DNA of 59,883 nucleotides from Gloeocapsa sp. PCC 73106 (GCF_000332035.1 NZ_ALVY01000227.1:42270-102152); one strand, 5' to 3'. Shown: positions 1-10,342, counted from the stretch's first letter. A program made the numbers and translations. Notes: generated by a model not told the origin, from the letters alone.

Positions 1-1439
1 GTTTTATTGTAGAATTTTTCTGGCCAAAGACTAGCAAAGTCACGCAGTGTATCTTTTTTGAGCAATTCTGTGTGTAAAGCAGCCACGCCGTTGATAGAAT
101 TACTACCAACACAAGCTAAATGAGCCATCCGTACTTTTTTCTCTGGACCTTCTTCGATTAGAGATAGTCGGGAGAGTAATTCCTCATCATCGGGGAACCA
201 AGTCTGAACATCTTTCAAGAAATAGTAGTTAATCTGATAGATGATTTCTAGATGTCTGGGTAAAAGCTTGCTAAATAAACTCACAGACCAACGTTCTAGT
301 GCCTCGGGCATGAGAGTATGGTTAGTGTAAGCAAAGGTCTTTTGAGTAATCAACCAGGCTTTGTCCCATTCATAACCGTGTTCGTCTACTAACAGTCGCA
401 TCATCTCGGCGATGGATACAGCGGGGTGAGTATCGTTGAGTTGGATCGCGAATCTTTCGTAGAAGTTATCTAGGTTGGGGTTTTTGCCCAGGTGTAGACG
501 GATGAGATCTTGTAGGGATGCAGAAACAAAAAAGTACTGTTGCGCTAGACGCAGTTCCCTGCCCGCTGGGGTATTATCGTTGGGATAGAGTACTTTGGAG
601 ATGGTTTCAGCGTTCATTTTTTCCGCTACCGCTTGGTCATAATTACCAGAGCTAAAGGCTTCAAAGTTAAAAGCTTCTGAAGCTTCAGCTTTCCACAGAC
701 GCAATGGGTTAACCGTATTGGTTTTATATCCGGGTACAGGGGTGTCGTGAGGAATGGCGACTACGCTGCGATCGGCAATCCAAGTAACGCGTTTTTTGCC
801 TTTTTGATCGTGATAAGTTTCGGTATGTCCCCCCAGTTTAATCTCTACGCTTTCATCTGGTCGCGCTATTTCCCATGGGTTACCGAATCTTAACCAGTTG
901 TCAGGTATTTCTACTTGACAGCCATCTTTAATAATTTGGTGAAAGATCCCGAATTCGTAGCGAATACCATAACCGATCGCGGGATATCCCAAACTGGCTA
1001 AAGAGTCAAGAAAACAAGCGGCTAATCGTCCTAAACCACCATTTCCTAAGCCGGGATCGGGTTCTTGTTCCAGCAAGTCTTCTAATTCAAAACTGAGTTG
1101 AGAGTTGGCAATAACCTCACGCATTTGATCGTATATACCCAGGTTAACTAGATTATTCCCCAGGTGTCTTCCCATCAAGAATTCAGCGGAAAAATAGCAT
1201 ACAACTTTGACATTTTCTTCCTGGTAAGTGCGAAGACTTTTGATAAAGCGGTGCAATAGTCTGTCTCTGACGGTATAAGACAGTGCCATATAATAGTCAT
1301 ACGCTGTCGCTACGGCTTTGTCGGTACCTTGGAGATAAAAAAGATTATCCGCAAAAGCTCGGCTTAGAGTCTCTGGACTCATTCCGGTGCGATCGTCTTC
1401 TACTTTAACGCTGGCTTGATAATCGTTGTCTTGATTCAC
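1..1439 (-). CDS. glgP: Glycogen phosphorylase, N-terminal part (cut by window edge)
   Basis: Phosphorolysis of glycogen to glucose-1-phosphate in the cytosol. Translating the minus strand from a GTG at 1439 gives an open frame of 479 codons to the window edge, beginning MNQDNDYQASVKVEDD. It contains the N-terminal family landmarks: an early SRAFADNLFY segment, the YYMALSYTVRDRL region and a VVCYFSAEFLMGR block typical of bacterial and plant phosphorylases. The GTG start is supported by an AGGAG box about 11 bases upstream. The C-terminal half, including the PLP-binding lysine, lies outside the window. The gene follows por in the same direction with a 263-base gap that holds its own promoter-like sequence. 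The identification is firm; only the extent is unknown. Confidence 0.93.
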   Translation of the reverse strand, partial: MNQDNDYQASVKVEDDRTGMSPETLSRAFADNLFYLQGTDKAVATAYDYYMALSYTVRDRLLHRFIKSLRTYQEENVKVVCYFSAEFLMGRHLGNNLVNLGIYDQMREVIANSQLSFELEDLLEQEPDPGLGNGGLGRLAACFLDSLASLGYPAIGYGIRYEFGIFHQIIKDGCQVEIPDNWLRFGNPWEIARPDESVEIKLGGHTETYHDQKGKKRVTWIADRSVVAIPHDTPVPGYKTNTVNPLRLWKAEASEAFNFEAFSSGNYDQAVAEKMNAETISKVLYPNDNTPAGRELRLAQQYFFVSASLQDLIRLHLGKNPNLDNFYERFAIQLNDTHPAVSIAEMMRLLVDEHGYEWDKAWLITQKTFAYTNHTLMPEALERWSVSLFSKLLPRHLEIIYQINYYFLKDVQTWFPDDEELLSRLSLIEEGPEKKVRMAHLACVGSNSINGVAALHTELLKKDTLRDFASLWPEKFYNK

Positions 1440-1581
1440 TAGTAAAATACTCCTGGAGCTTAAGTTGCCGTGAGTTGAGCTGAGATTGATACCCTTAACC
1501 GTTGAGAGTTCTCCTGGTAATTCCATACCCGATTTACCGAACTCTAACTAATTGCCTCATCAAAAACTTTAGGGGTAAAGG

Positions 1582-1612
1582 TATATACTGTAATAAGTGT
1601 AGCAATTGTCAA
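1582..1612 (-). promoter_or_regulatory. Candidate sigma-70 promoter for glgP
   Basis: On the minus strand a perfect TTGACA (1612-1607) is followed after 18-19 bases by GTATAT or TATATA (1588-1582). It lies about 140 bases upstream of the glgP GTG, between por and glgP, so glgP probably has its own transcript with a leader. The spacing is slightly longer than the usual 17, and no start site is proven. Confidence 0.45.
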
Positions 1613-1702
1613 AAAAATCCCTGCTCGCTTTCATTCTACACTGACCTTAGGAGAAAGCAAGAGGGTTTCTGATTTATTTAAGTTAATTTTTTTGATCCGT
1701 TA

Positions 1703-2761
<1,059 letters not shown>

Positions 2762-2818
2762 TTATGGATGTGAGATTATCCTGACATAACTTAACAATCA
2801 ACAAATTTGAGGAAATTG

Positions 2819-3841
2819 ATGAAAAAAGCTCGAAAATTTAGCTGGTTCGTCTTGATTTTGCTCCTGATAGTTACTGGTTGTACCAAAATTACAGAAGCTC
2901 CACCCCATCAACCTCAACAAGAGCAAGTAATTAAAGCAGTCTGGTTAACTCACGTTGGCAATGCTTTTTATACCTATACAGGAAGACTAGACGATGTTTT
3001 GCATCAAATTTCTCGCCTGAATTTTAATCGGGTTTACGTTGGTGTCTATAATAACGGTGTGACTTATCCAACTCGGGTTAGTTATCGCAATCGTGAAACT
3101 AATATACCCTGGTTTAACCCTTTGAATGCAGCGATTAATCTAGGTAAACGTCAAGGGTTAAAAATCTATGCTTGGTATGAATATGGTTTGATGCTAAGTC
3201 CCAGAGATGTTTTAGCTCAAAAGCATCCTGATTGGTTGTTAGCAGCTGGGAAGGTCGTTAATAATTGCGTTTGGTTAGATCCGAGCAACCCGGAAGTTCA
3301 ACAATATTTCCAGAATTTATTTACCGAAGTAGCTTATCTTTATCCTAAGTTAGTGGGAATTCAACTAGATGATCATTGGTCTGTTCCCAGAGAATTCGGT
3401 GACTATAGTAATCAACTGACTCAGTTAACCGCTCAAGTTGCAGCAACCATAAAAAAAATTCATCCCGATTGGATTATTTCTGTTTCTCCCAACCCACCTA
3501 GTTTCGCTTATCAGCAATATAACCAAAACTGGTTGAATTGGGTTTATCAGGGTTATGCTAATGAAGTAGTTGTGCAGATTTATCGCCCGACTACGGAAGC
3601 GGTCAATCAAACTTTACCCTCTTCTGGTTTATTTGAGGCTAGTCAATACGTACCGGTAGCTGCGGGTATTTATACTGGTTTTAGTGGTCGCGGTTTAGAT
3701 ATTAAATCTTTAGGGGAGGTTAAACAACAAGTTCAAGCAGTGCAAAATCAGGGCTATGGCTATTCTTTGTTTACTTATGAGTATACTTTCGGCTTTTTGC
3801 GCCTAGCTAAAGCTAAAACCAAAGAATCTTTTTTTAGGTGA
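2819..3841 (+). CDS. GHL10-type (DUF187-like) glycosidase-like lipoprotein
   Basis: Predicted exported lipoprotein with a TIM-barrel related to glycoside hydrolases. The N-terminus has a basic start, a hydrophobic stretch (FVLILLLIVTG) and a lipobox ending at the Cys of VTGC. The body shows the GHL10 pattern: VWLTHVGN near the start, LNFNRVYVGVYNNG, WYEYGLM, a conserved WLDPSNPEVQ and a GIQLDDHW motif with acidic residues at the expected active-site position. ATG 2819 is preferred over an in-frame TTG at 2807, because the GAGGAA ribosome-binding site overlaps that TTG. About 340 residues. A second gene of the same family lies at 28797-29954. The substrate is unknown; a cell-wall or exopolysaccharide role is an inference from the family. 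Confidence 0.8.
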   Translation: MKKARKFSWFVLILLLIVTGCTKITEAPPHQPQQEQVIKAVWLTHVGNAFYTYTGRLDDVLHQISRLNFNRVYVGVYNNGVTYPTRVSYRNRETNIPWFNPLNAAINLGKRQGLKIYAWYEYGLMLSPRDVLAQKHPDWLLAAGKVVNNCVWLDPSNPEVQQYFQNLFTEVAYLYPKLVGIQLDDHWSVPREFGDYSNQLTQLTAQVAATIKKIHPDWIISVSPNPPSFAYQQYNQNWLNWVYQGYANEVVVQIYRPTTEAVNQTLPSSGLFEASQYVPVAAGIYTGFSGRGLDIKSLGEVKQQVQAVQNQGYGYSLFTYEYTFGFLRLAKAKTKESFFR

Positions 3842-3958
3842 TCCTTTTTGACTGGTTCGTCGTACTTATTTTATCTTGCCCCAAAATAATCTATTTGTTA
3901 TATTGCTGACATCTTTGCTTGATCGAAGTGAAATAATTAAATAGTATTTCTAAACACT

Positions 3959-5785
3959 ATGAAACTTGAAGACAAGACACTAGTTAAACTATTGCAGTGG
4001 CGTGGGATTAATGAAGAACAGAAATGTGCTTACACTTTCCTTGTAGATGGTATACGTGAGGGAGAGAAAATTACTTATGGTGAACTAGATAAAGTGGCGC
4101 GAGCGATCGCAGCTAAACTGCAAACTCATCAAGCGAAAGGAAAAAGAGCACTTCTGCTTTATCCTGCAGGTTTAGAAGTTATCAAAGCTTTCTTTGGTTG
4201 TTTATACGCTGGCGTAATAGCGATACCGGCTCCTTTTCCAGAGGCTAGTAGACTAAAAAGAACGATGCCACGATTACATGCGATCGCCAAAGACGCTCAA
4301 GTATCTTTTATTTTGGCTAGTGCTAACATTCTTAATCAACTAGACGAATATAAACAAACGTTAGTAGACAATCAGACAGCTATATATTTGGATATTAATG
4401 AGATTAATTTAAAATTAGCCGATGCTTGGCAAGAACCTGAAATTACTGACAGCACTTTAGCATACATTCAATACACATCGGGATCTACCTCCACACCAAA
4501 AGGCGTCATGTTATCCCATCGCAATATAATGTCTCAATGCAAGTATATTCAACAAGTTTGTGAATATGACGAAAATAGCGTTAGTGTTACCTGGTTGCCT
4601 TATTTTCACGACTATGGTCTAGTAGAAGGGATTTTAGAACCCCTATACAATGGAACTCCTTGTTACATAATGTCTCCCTTTGCTTTCATGAAACGTCCCG
4701 TTAATTGGCTCAGAGCAATTTCCAATTATCAAGGTACCCACACTCAAGCCCCTAACTTTGCTTACGATCAATGTGTAACCAGAGTCAAACCAGAAGACAT
4801 GAGTTCTTTAAACCTCAAAAACTGGCGTTCTGCTGGTAATGGTGCAGAGCCCATTAATCCCAAAGTATTGGATAAATTCCATCAAACTTATGCTCCCTAT
4901 GGTTTTCAATGGCAGGGAGCTTGTCCTGCTTATGGTCTTGCCGAAGCAACTTTAATGGTATCGTGTTGCTCTCCCTCTTTAACCCCCACAATTAGCACTT
5001 TTGATGGAGAAGCATTAATCAAAAACAAAGTAGTTGAAGCATCTGAGGGAAAATTCACCAGAATGATAACTGGTTGCGGTCCGATTTTACCAGAAACTAA
5101 AGTATTGATTGTTAATCCAGATAGCTTAACTCAATGCGATCTTGACGAGGTGGGAGAAATTTGGGTTTCTTCTGCTAGTGTTGCTGAAGGCTATTGGCAA
5201 CGCACTGAAGCTACTCAAGAAACCTTTGTCGCTTATCTTGCTGATACGGAGGAAGGACCATTTTTAAGAACAGGAGACCTAGGCTTTATCAAAGATGGAG
5301 AGCTATATATCAGTAGTCGGCTTAAAGATTTAATTATTATCGGGGGTCAAAATCATTATCCTCACGATTTAGAATGGACCGTTGAACAAAGTCATCCTTC
5401 CCTACGACCTAATAATAATGCAGCTTTCTCAATTACGGTAGATGGAGAAGAGAAATTAGTCATTGCTCAAGAACTAGAGCGTGGTTCGTTACAAAAAGGA
5501 GAGGAAACGGAAATTTGTCAAGTTATTCGCAAGTTAATCGCTGAAAATCACGAAATATCTGTTTATGCAATTTTGCTTCTATCTCGAGGTAGTTTACCCA
5601 AAACAGCGAGCGGAAAAATTCAACGCAGTCTTTGTGGGCAATTTTTGCAACAAGATAATTCTAACGTCATAGCTAGTTGGACCGCTGAGAATTTGACTAT
5701 CAAATCTGCTGAATTATCTTTAGAACAAAAGAAAATTTTGTTACAAAAGCTAATGCACAGAAAAAATTACGATGTTAATCTATAA
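3959..5785 (+). CDS. Fatty acyl-AMP ligase (FAAL)
   Basis: Activates a free fatty acid as acyl-AMP and passes it to an acyl carrier protein. A 608-residue ANL-superfamily enzyme: P-loop YTSGSTSTPKGV at about residues 169-180, the FAAL-typical WLPYFHDYGLVEG, YGLAEATLMV, the TGD motif (LRTGDLGFI) and the C-terminal catalytic lysine in LPKTASGKIQR. The FHDYGL and YGLAEATLMVS signatures separate FAALs from acyl-CoA ligases. The last 25 residues (LSLEQKKILLQKL) resemble the N-terminus of the condensation protein at 6276 and may be a docking helix. First gene of a four-gene plus-strand cluster; the ACP follows 22 bases later. The fatty acid used cannot be read from the sequence. Confidence 0.93.
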   Translation: MKLEDKTLVKLLQWRGINEEQKCAYTFLVDGIREGEKITYGELDKVARAIAAKLQTHQAKGKRALLLYPAGLEVIKAFFGCLYAGVIAIPAPFPEASRLKRTMPRLHAIAKDAQVSFILASANILNQLDEYKQTLVDNQTAIYLDINEINLKLADAWQEPEITDSTLAYIQYTSGSTSTPKGVMLSHRNIMSQCKYIQQVCEYDENSVSVTWLPYFHDYGLVEGILEPLYNGTPCYIMSPFAFMKRPVNWLRAISNYQGTHTQAPNFAYDQCVTRVKPEDMSSLNLKNWRSAGNGAEPINPKVLDKFHQTYAPYGFQWQGACPAYGLAEATLMVSCCSPSLTPTISTFDGEALIKNKVVEASEGKFTRMITGCGPILPETKVLIVNPDSLTQCDLDEVGEIWVSSASVAEGYWQRTEATQETFVAYLADTEEGPFLRTGDLGFIKDGELYISSRLKDLIIIGGQNHYPHDLEWTVEQSHPSLRPNNNAAFSITVDGEEKLVIAQELERGSLQKGEETEICQVIRKLIAENHEISVYAILLLSRGSLPKTASGKIQRSLCGQFLQQDNSNVIASWTAENLTIKSAELSLEQKKILLQKLMHRKNYDVNL

Positions 5786-5807
5786 GACATTACCCTAGAA
5801 AAAGACT

Positions 5808-6155
5808 ATGAGTAAAGAAATAGCAATCAAGACCTGGTTAGTTCAATGGATAGCCAAAACACTAGAATTACCAGAAAGTGAAATAAATACCAGTAATTCA
5901 CTTTTAGAATACAATTTGAGCTCTATGACGGCAATGATGATCGTTGGAGATTTGGAACAATGGTTAAAAATTGAAATTGTTCCTACTCTAATTTGGGATT
6001 ATACTTCGATTGATGCTCTAACTCAATATTTAGCTACACGAGTTAATTCATTAACCGAGATCAATACTAATAGCGATTCCTTAACAGATCATATCAATGT
6101 TGAGGAATTATCAGAAGAGGAAATTGATGCTTTACTTGCCAAAATGCTTAAATAA
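5808..6155 (+). CDS. Acyl carrier protein with C-terminal docking-like helix
   Basis: Free-standing carrier protein of 115 residues. Residues 1-80 have the carrier fold pattern, with a phosphopantetheine attachment serine in EYNLSSMTA (most likely Ser39) and a typical WLKIEIVPTLIWDYTSID helix III region. After an Asn/Ser/Thr-rich linker the protein ends in EELSEEEIDALLAKMLK, an acidic amphipathic helix of the kind used as a docking element at the ends of cyanobacterial PKS/NRPS subunits. Lying between the FAAL and the condensation protein, it most likely carries the FAAL-activated acyl chain. The attachment site lacks the common Asp before Ser (SS instead of DS), as seen in several FAAL-partner ACPs. 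Confidence 0.85.
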   Translation: MSKEIAIKTWLVQWIAKTLELPESEINTSNSLLEYNLSSMTAMMIVGDLEQWLKIEIVPTLIWDYTSIDALTQYLATRVNSLTEINTNSDSLTDHINVEELSEEEIDALLAKMLK

Positions 6156-6190
6156 GTAATATCAACTCCGGGTAAATACTTATACATAAA

Positions 6191-6266
6191 GGTGAGTAGG
6201 GGTAAAGGGTAAAGGTTTAGATAAAAATGGGACTCACAATTTTATGTTAACTAATTAAGCGGATAT
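6191..6266. repeat. Dispersed repeat, copy 1 (76 bp)
   Basis: This 76-base segment matches 27284-27352 at 65 of 69 aligned positions. The only gap is a 7-base tandem duplication (GTAAAGG twice) present here and absent there. Each copy holds a short inverted pair, GTGAGT (6192-6197) and ACTCAC (6232-6237). The segment fills most of the gap between the ACP gene and the condensation-domain gene and ends 9 bases before the latter's ATG. A TATAAT at 6264-6269 overlaps its right end. Confidence 0.85.
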
Positions 6267-6275
6267 AATAATAAC

Positions 6276-8711
6276 ATGAAAAACTCAGAAAGTCTTTCTT
6301 TAGAGCAAAAACGTATTCTACTAGCTGAAATGCTAGCCCAGAAATCTAGTGTCCAGTCATTTCCGCTTTCATTTGGACAAGAGCGCATCTGGTTGCACAG
6401 TCAAATTAACCCAAATGATCCTCTATACAACGTAACTGCTGCCTATGAAATACATGGTAAATTTAGTGAAGAAGTTTTGAAAAGTAGTCTGAAAATTATC
6501 ACTAAACGTCATGACTCTTTGCGCACAAAGTTCTCCTTGGTTAATAATCAGCCCGTTCAGGTTGTTGAGTTGGATATCTCTTGTCCTTTAGAGATCATTG
6601 ATTCAAGCCAAGAAAGAGGCGATCAACTATTAGCTGAAGCAATTAAAAAACCTTTTAACTTGAATGATTGTCCCTTATGGTGTGTAAAAATAGTACGCTA
6701 TTCACCAGAGCATTATGTTTTACTAATCGTGATGAATCACATTATTGGCGATGGGTGGTCTTTTTATCTATTTGTAGAAGAGCTGAAAAAGCTTTATGAA
6801 GCAAAAAATGCTTCTTTACCTGATTTACCCAATCGATATAGTGACTTTGCTCAAAAACAGAGAAACTGTTTAACAGGAGAAACTGCAGCGCGTCAGATGT
6901 CTTACTGGAAGGAAAATTTAGCGGGTACCGTCTCAACTCTCAAGTTACCAGTTAACAAGCTTCAAACCAGTATACCTAGTTATCAGGGAAAACATGAATT
7001 TTTGGAGTTGTCCGAGAATGTTAGTCAAGCTTTAAGAGAGCTAAGTAAAAAACAGGGTGCTACTTTGTTTATGACTTTACTAGCGGCTTTTAAAACTTTA
7101 ATGTATATTTACTCTCAACAGCAAGATTTGTTGATTTGTTTTCCTGTATCAGGTCGTCATCATCCTCAATCGAAAGATTTAATTGGATATTGCAATAATA
7201 TTTTGCCAATTCGCAGCAATTTATCTGGCGATCTTAGCTTTTTGGAATTACTAACTCAAGTTCGTCAAACGGCGCTCAATGCTTATAAAAATCAAGATAT
7301 TCCCTTCCAATCTTTGAGTAATTTACCCAATTTGAGGCAAACATCCCTAACCAAGGCCTTATTTTCTGTGGATATGCGTTGGCCACCTCAATTATCCCTA
7401 AATCAATTAGAAATAGAATCACTTTATCTGCATACTGGGAGAGTAAATTTTGATATTTCTCTATCGATTTGGGAAGAACTAAATCACCTGAAAGGAGTTT
7501 TAGAGTACAAAACAGATTTATTTGATCACCAAGTTATTGAACAGCTAATTAATGATTACCGAAATTTACTAGAAACTATAGTAATAGATCCTCAACAAAA
7601 GCTTTCTGCTCTGGGTTCTTGTTGTCAACCAGCTCAAAAGTTATCTAAAATCTCTGAAGATTCAAAGAAAGCTAAATATGTTGCCCCCAGAACTCCAGTA
7701 GAGTTTCAAGTTACTCAAATTTGGGAACAAGTTCTTGGTATTAGCCCGATTGGGGTTCAGGATAATTTATTTTTATTAGGAGCATCTTCTTTAGCTGCGG
7801 CAACTATTGGTCAACGCATTAAAGAGACTTTTGCCCAAGAATTGTCTGTGGCAGCTATTTTTCAAGCGCCAACAATTGAAAAAACTGCTGAGCTACTTTT
7901 GAACAATAATTTATCTTTAGCTAATTCTTGTTTGACTCCCATACAACCTAACGGGAATAAACCTCCTTTGTTTCTCTGTGAAGGGGTGGGTATCTACTCT
8001 GGTCTAATTCCTTACCTAGGAGACAATCAGCCAATTTTTGGCTTAATAAGAGATAAAAATCATCAGTTATTTCAGATTGAAAAGATCGCCGAACGTTATA
8101 TTAGCACAATTACTGAAGTACAAGCTAAAGGACCTTATTATTTAGGAGGAATTTCTTTAGGAGGACTTGTGGCTTTTGAGATGGCGCAACAGTTAGTTTC
8201 TCAAGGGGAAGAAGTAGCTTTGTTGCTACTGATAGACACTCCTGGACCTGATCCATATTCTTTAAAGCCCTTTCATCTGCGTCTTGTAGGTCACCTACAA
8301 AATTTATGGGATTTTGGTTTTTCCTACATTCCTAACAAAATATTAAAAACTAGAAACAAACAGTTATCTAAATTAGCTCGTTTACTCGGTTTAAAAGTAG
8401 TTGAACGAAGTTCTTACAGACTTGAAGCGGTAAAAAGTGCCAAAAAATATAGATTTTGTCCCTATGATGGTTCGATTACCTTGTTCGCTCTCAAAGATCG
8501 CTCAGCCATGACCGATAGTCTTTTTGATCCCAAGTTAGGAAATGTAGATCCATTATTGGGCTGGGGGAAAGTGGCTAAAGGTGGAGTTGATGCGTATTAC
8601 TTTCTGGGAGAACATATATCCCTTCTAAAAGAACCTTATGTAGAAGCTGTGGCGGAACAGTTGAAAGACTGCTTGAATAGAGTACAAGCTAAGTGGCCCG
8701 TTAAAATTTGA
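6276..8711 (+). CDS. NRPS-like condensation-carrier-thioesterase protein (C-PCP-TE), no adenylation domain
   Basis: 811 residues in three domains. Condensation domain, about residues 15-455: the motif reads NHIIGDG near residue 153, so the catalytic second His and the Asp-Gly of HHxxxDG are kept and the first His is Asn. Carrier domain, about 470-545: the attachment Ser is in LLGASSLAA near residue 504. Type I thioesterase, about 550-805: GISLGG nucleophile elbow (Ser near 626), an Asp in LLLIDTPGPDP, and a His in LGEHISLLKEP near 781. The N-terminus (LSLEQKRILLAEMLAQK) resembles the FAAL C-terminus. There is no A domain, so the nucleophile must be loaded in trans or be a free amine or alcohol. 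It ends 4 bases before the dehydrogenase gene, so they are co-transcribed. Confidence 0.9.
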   Translation: MKNSESLSLEQKRILLAEMLAQKSSVQSFPLSFGQERIWLHSQINPNDPLYNVTAAYEIHGKFSEEVLKSSLKIITKRHDSLRTKFSLVNNQPVQVVELDISCPLEIIDSSQERGDQLLAEAIKKPFNLNDCPLWCVKIVRYSPEHYVLLIVMNHIIGDGWSFYLFVEELKKLYEAKNASLPDLPNRYSDFAQKQRNCLTGETAARQMSYWKENLAGTVSTLKLPVNKLQTSIPSYQGKHEFLELSENVSQALRELSKKQGATLFMTLLAAFKTLMYIYSQQQDLLICFPVSGRHHPQSKDLIGYCNNILPIRSNLSGDLSFLELLTQVRQTALNAYKNQDIPFQSLSNLPNLRQTSLTKALFSVDMRWPPQLSLNQLEIESLYLHTGRVNFDISLSIWEELNHLKGVLEYKTDLFDHQVIEQLINDYRNLLETIVIDPQQKLSALGSCCQPAQKLSKISEDSKKAKYVAPRTPVEFQVTQIWEQVLGISPIGVQDNLFLLGASSLAAATIGQRIKETFAQELSVAAIFQAPTIEKTAELLLNNNLSLANSCLTPIQPNGNKPPLFLCEGVGIYSGLIPYLGDNQPIFGLIRDKNHQLFQIEKIAERYISTITEVQAKGPYYLGGISLGGLVAFEMAQQLVSQGEEVALLLLIDTPGPDPYSLKPFHLRLVGHLQNLWDFGFSYIPNKILKTRNKQLSKLARLLGLKVVERSSYRLEAVKSAKKYRFCPYDGSITLFALKDRSAMTDSLFDPKLGNVDPLLGWGKVAKGGVDAYYFLGEHISLLKEPYVEAVAEQLKDCLNRVQAKWPVKI

Positions 8712-8715
8712 TAAT

Positions 8716-10284
8716 ATGGATGTCAGTATTAATAAAGCAAACAAAATCATTGATTGGTTACGTGACTATGCTAATAAGCGGATTAATTCTCGTTTAATCG
8801 ATGAACGTCGCTGTATACCTCCTTATGTAGTGCTCGATTTTGGTAACCAAGGCATATTAGGGATGCAGGTACAAGCGAAGTATGGAGGTCTCGATCTTAC
8901 TAACACAGATGCGATGCGTGTAGTTGAACAATTAGCGGGCATTGATTTGACTCTCGCTACGTTTGTAGTTATTAATAACTTTTTAGGAGTTCGCTCCATA
9001 GCACGCTACGCTCAGGAATCTTTTCGGGAGGAAATGTTGCCTTTGCTGGCTCAAGGTCGTGAATTAGCTTCTTTTGCTTTAACCGAGTCAGAAGCGGGTT
9101 CTAATCCTAGAGCAATCTCAGCGACAGCTCGTGTTAATCCCCAAGGTGGTTGGCGACTCTATGGGAGAAAGATTTGGATTGGTTCTGGATCTTGGTCAGG
9201 AGTAATTAATGTTTTTGTACAATTACTAGATGCTCAAGATAAACCCATGGGAATAACTGGTTTTTGTGTTCCTCAAGGGTTACCTGGATTAGCACACGGT
9301 GGCGAAGCTTTGACTATGGGTATGCGCGGAGTAGTACAAAATCCGGTACTGTTTGATGGAGTTGCAGTAACTGAAAGTAATTTATTGGGCGAAGTAGGTT
9401 TAGGGATAACCGTCGCTCAAGATATGATGTTATTTACGCGTTTAGCGATCGCAGCTAAAAGTGTTGGTGCGATGAAACGTTGTGCCCAGTTAATGCTGCG
9501 CTATGCCAATCGACGTGACATTGCTACGGGTCGTTTAATTGACAATCCTGTTACTCAAGTTCGTCTCAGTTATATTACCAATGCGATTACTGCGGTAGAA
9601 ACATTGGTCTATCGTACTGCTGAATTACTAGATGCCAATATTGCCGTACCGACAGAAGTTTATATTGCTTGTAAAACTTCAGGACCAGAATTTTTATGCC
9701 AAACCGCAGATTATCTGGTTCAGCTTCTCGGGGGAAGAGGCTATATTGAGACTAATATTGCGCCTCAAATCCTTAGAGATGCCCGTATTTTTCGGATTTT
9801 TGAGGGACCGACTGAAGCTCTAAATATGTTTTTTGGCTCTTGCTTAATTCGACCAAGAAAAGAACTGGAGCGTTTTTTCTGTGAGCAACTCGATGGGGCT
9901 CAGATTTGGCAAGAATTAACTGACAGGGTTCAAGAAATTAACGACAGGTGGTCAACCGTCTCCGCTCCTTTTAATGGTAAAATTTCTGCGCGTAGCTGGG
10001 CTTTTACCCTGATTGGGGAATTAGGAACTTATGCAATTTTACAAGCAGTGTTGCAGGAAAAGTACAAAAAAGAAGAATCAATATCCTTAAAACGAACCAT
10101 CAACTGGTGTGTAATTGAGTCTAACCGGATATATAAACGAGCAATTGACACTGTTTCTCCGCAATTTACTGTTCTAACCACAGATGAAACCAATCAAGCG
10201 ATCTCCAGTTACATGAGTTCAATTGGAGAACTGCGACAAACTCTTCCGGGAGAGGATGATCAGCTTGATGAGTTTTTAGACTGA
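8716..10284 (+). CDS. Acyl-CoA/acyl-ACP dehydrogenase
   Basis: FAD-dependent dehydrogenase of 522 residues, longer than the usual 380-400, with an extra C-terminal helical region of about 130 residues. The N-terminal helical, middle beta (FALTESEAGSNP; KIWIGSGSW) and C-terminal helical domains are recognisable. The catalytic base position is kept as the Glu of IFEGPTEAL near residue 365, and the FAD-binding LLGGRGYIE is present. It follows the C-PCP-TE gene by 4 bases. In FAAL/ACP clusters such enzymes introduce an alpha,beta double bond on an ACP-bound chain; that role here is an inference from context. A HIP1 octamer lies directly after the stop. Confidence 0.88.
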   Translation: MDVSINKANKIIDWLRDYANKRINSRLIDERRCIPPYVVLDFGNQGILGMQVQAKYGGLDLTNTDAMRVVEQLAGIDLTLATFVVINNFLGVRSIARYAQESFREEMLPLLAQGRELASFALTESEAGSNPRAISATARVNPQGGWRLYGRKIWIGSGSWSGVINVFVQLLDAQDKPMGITGFCVPQGLPGLAHGGEALTMGMRGVVQNPVLFDGVAVTESNLLGEVGLGITVAQDMMLFTRLAIAAKSVGAMKRCAQLMLRYANRRDIATGRLIDNPVTQVRLSYITNAITAVETLVYRTAELLDANIAVPTEVYIACKTSGPEFLCQTADYLVQLLGGRGYIETNIAPQILRDARIFRIFEGPTEALNMFFGSCLIRPRKELERFFCEQLDGAQIWQELTDRVQEINDRWSTVSAPFNGKISARSWAFTLIGELGTYAILQAVLQEKYKKEESISLKRTINWCVIESNRIYKRAIDTVSPQFTVLTTDETNQAISSYMSSIGELRQTLPGEDDQLDEFLD

Positions 10285-10342
10285 GCGATCGCGCTTCTTA
10301 AATTCTCCTAAAATAAATATTAAGATAGCTAAACAAGTTCTA

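Noticed and set aside
6276-8711. A complete NRPS module
   Set aside because: No adenylation domain is present between the condensation and carrier domains, so it is not a self-sufficient module.
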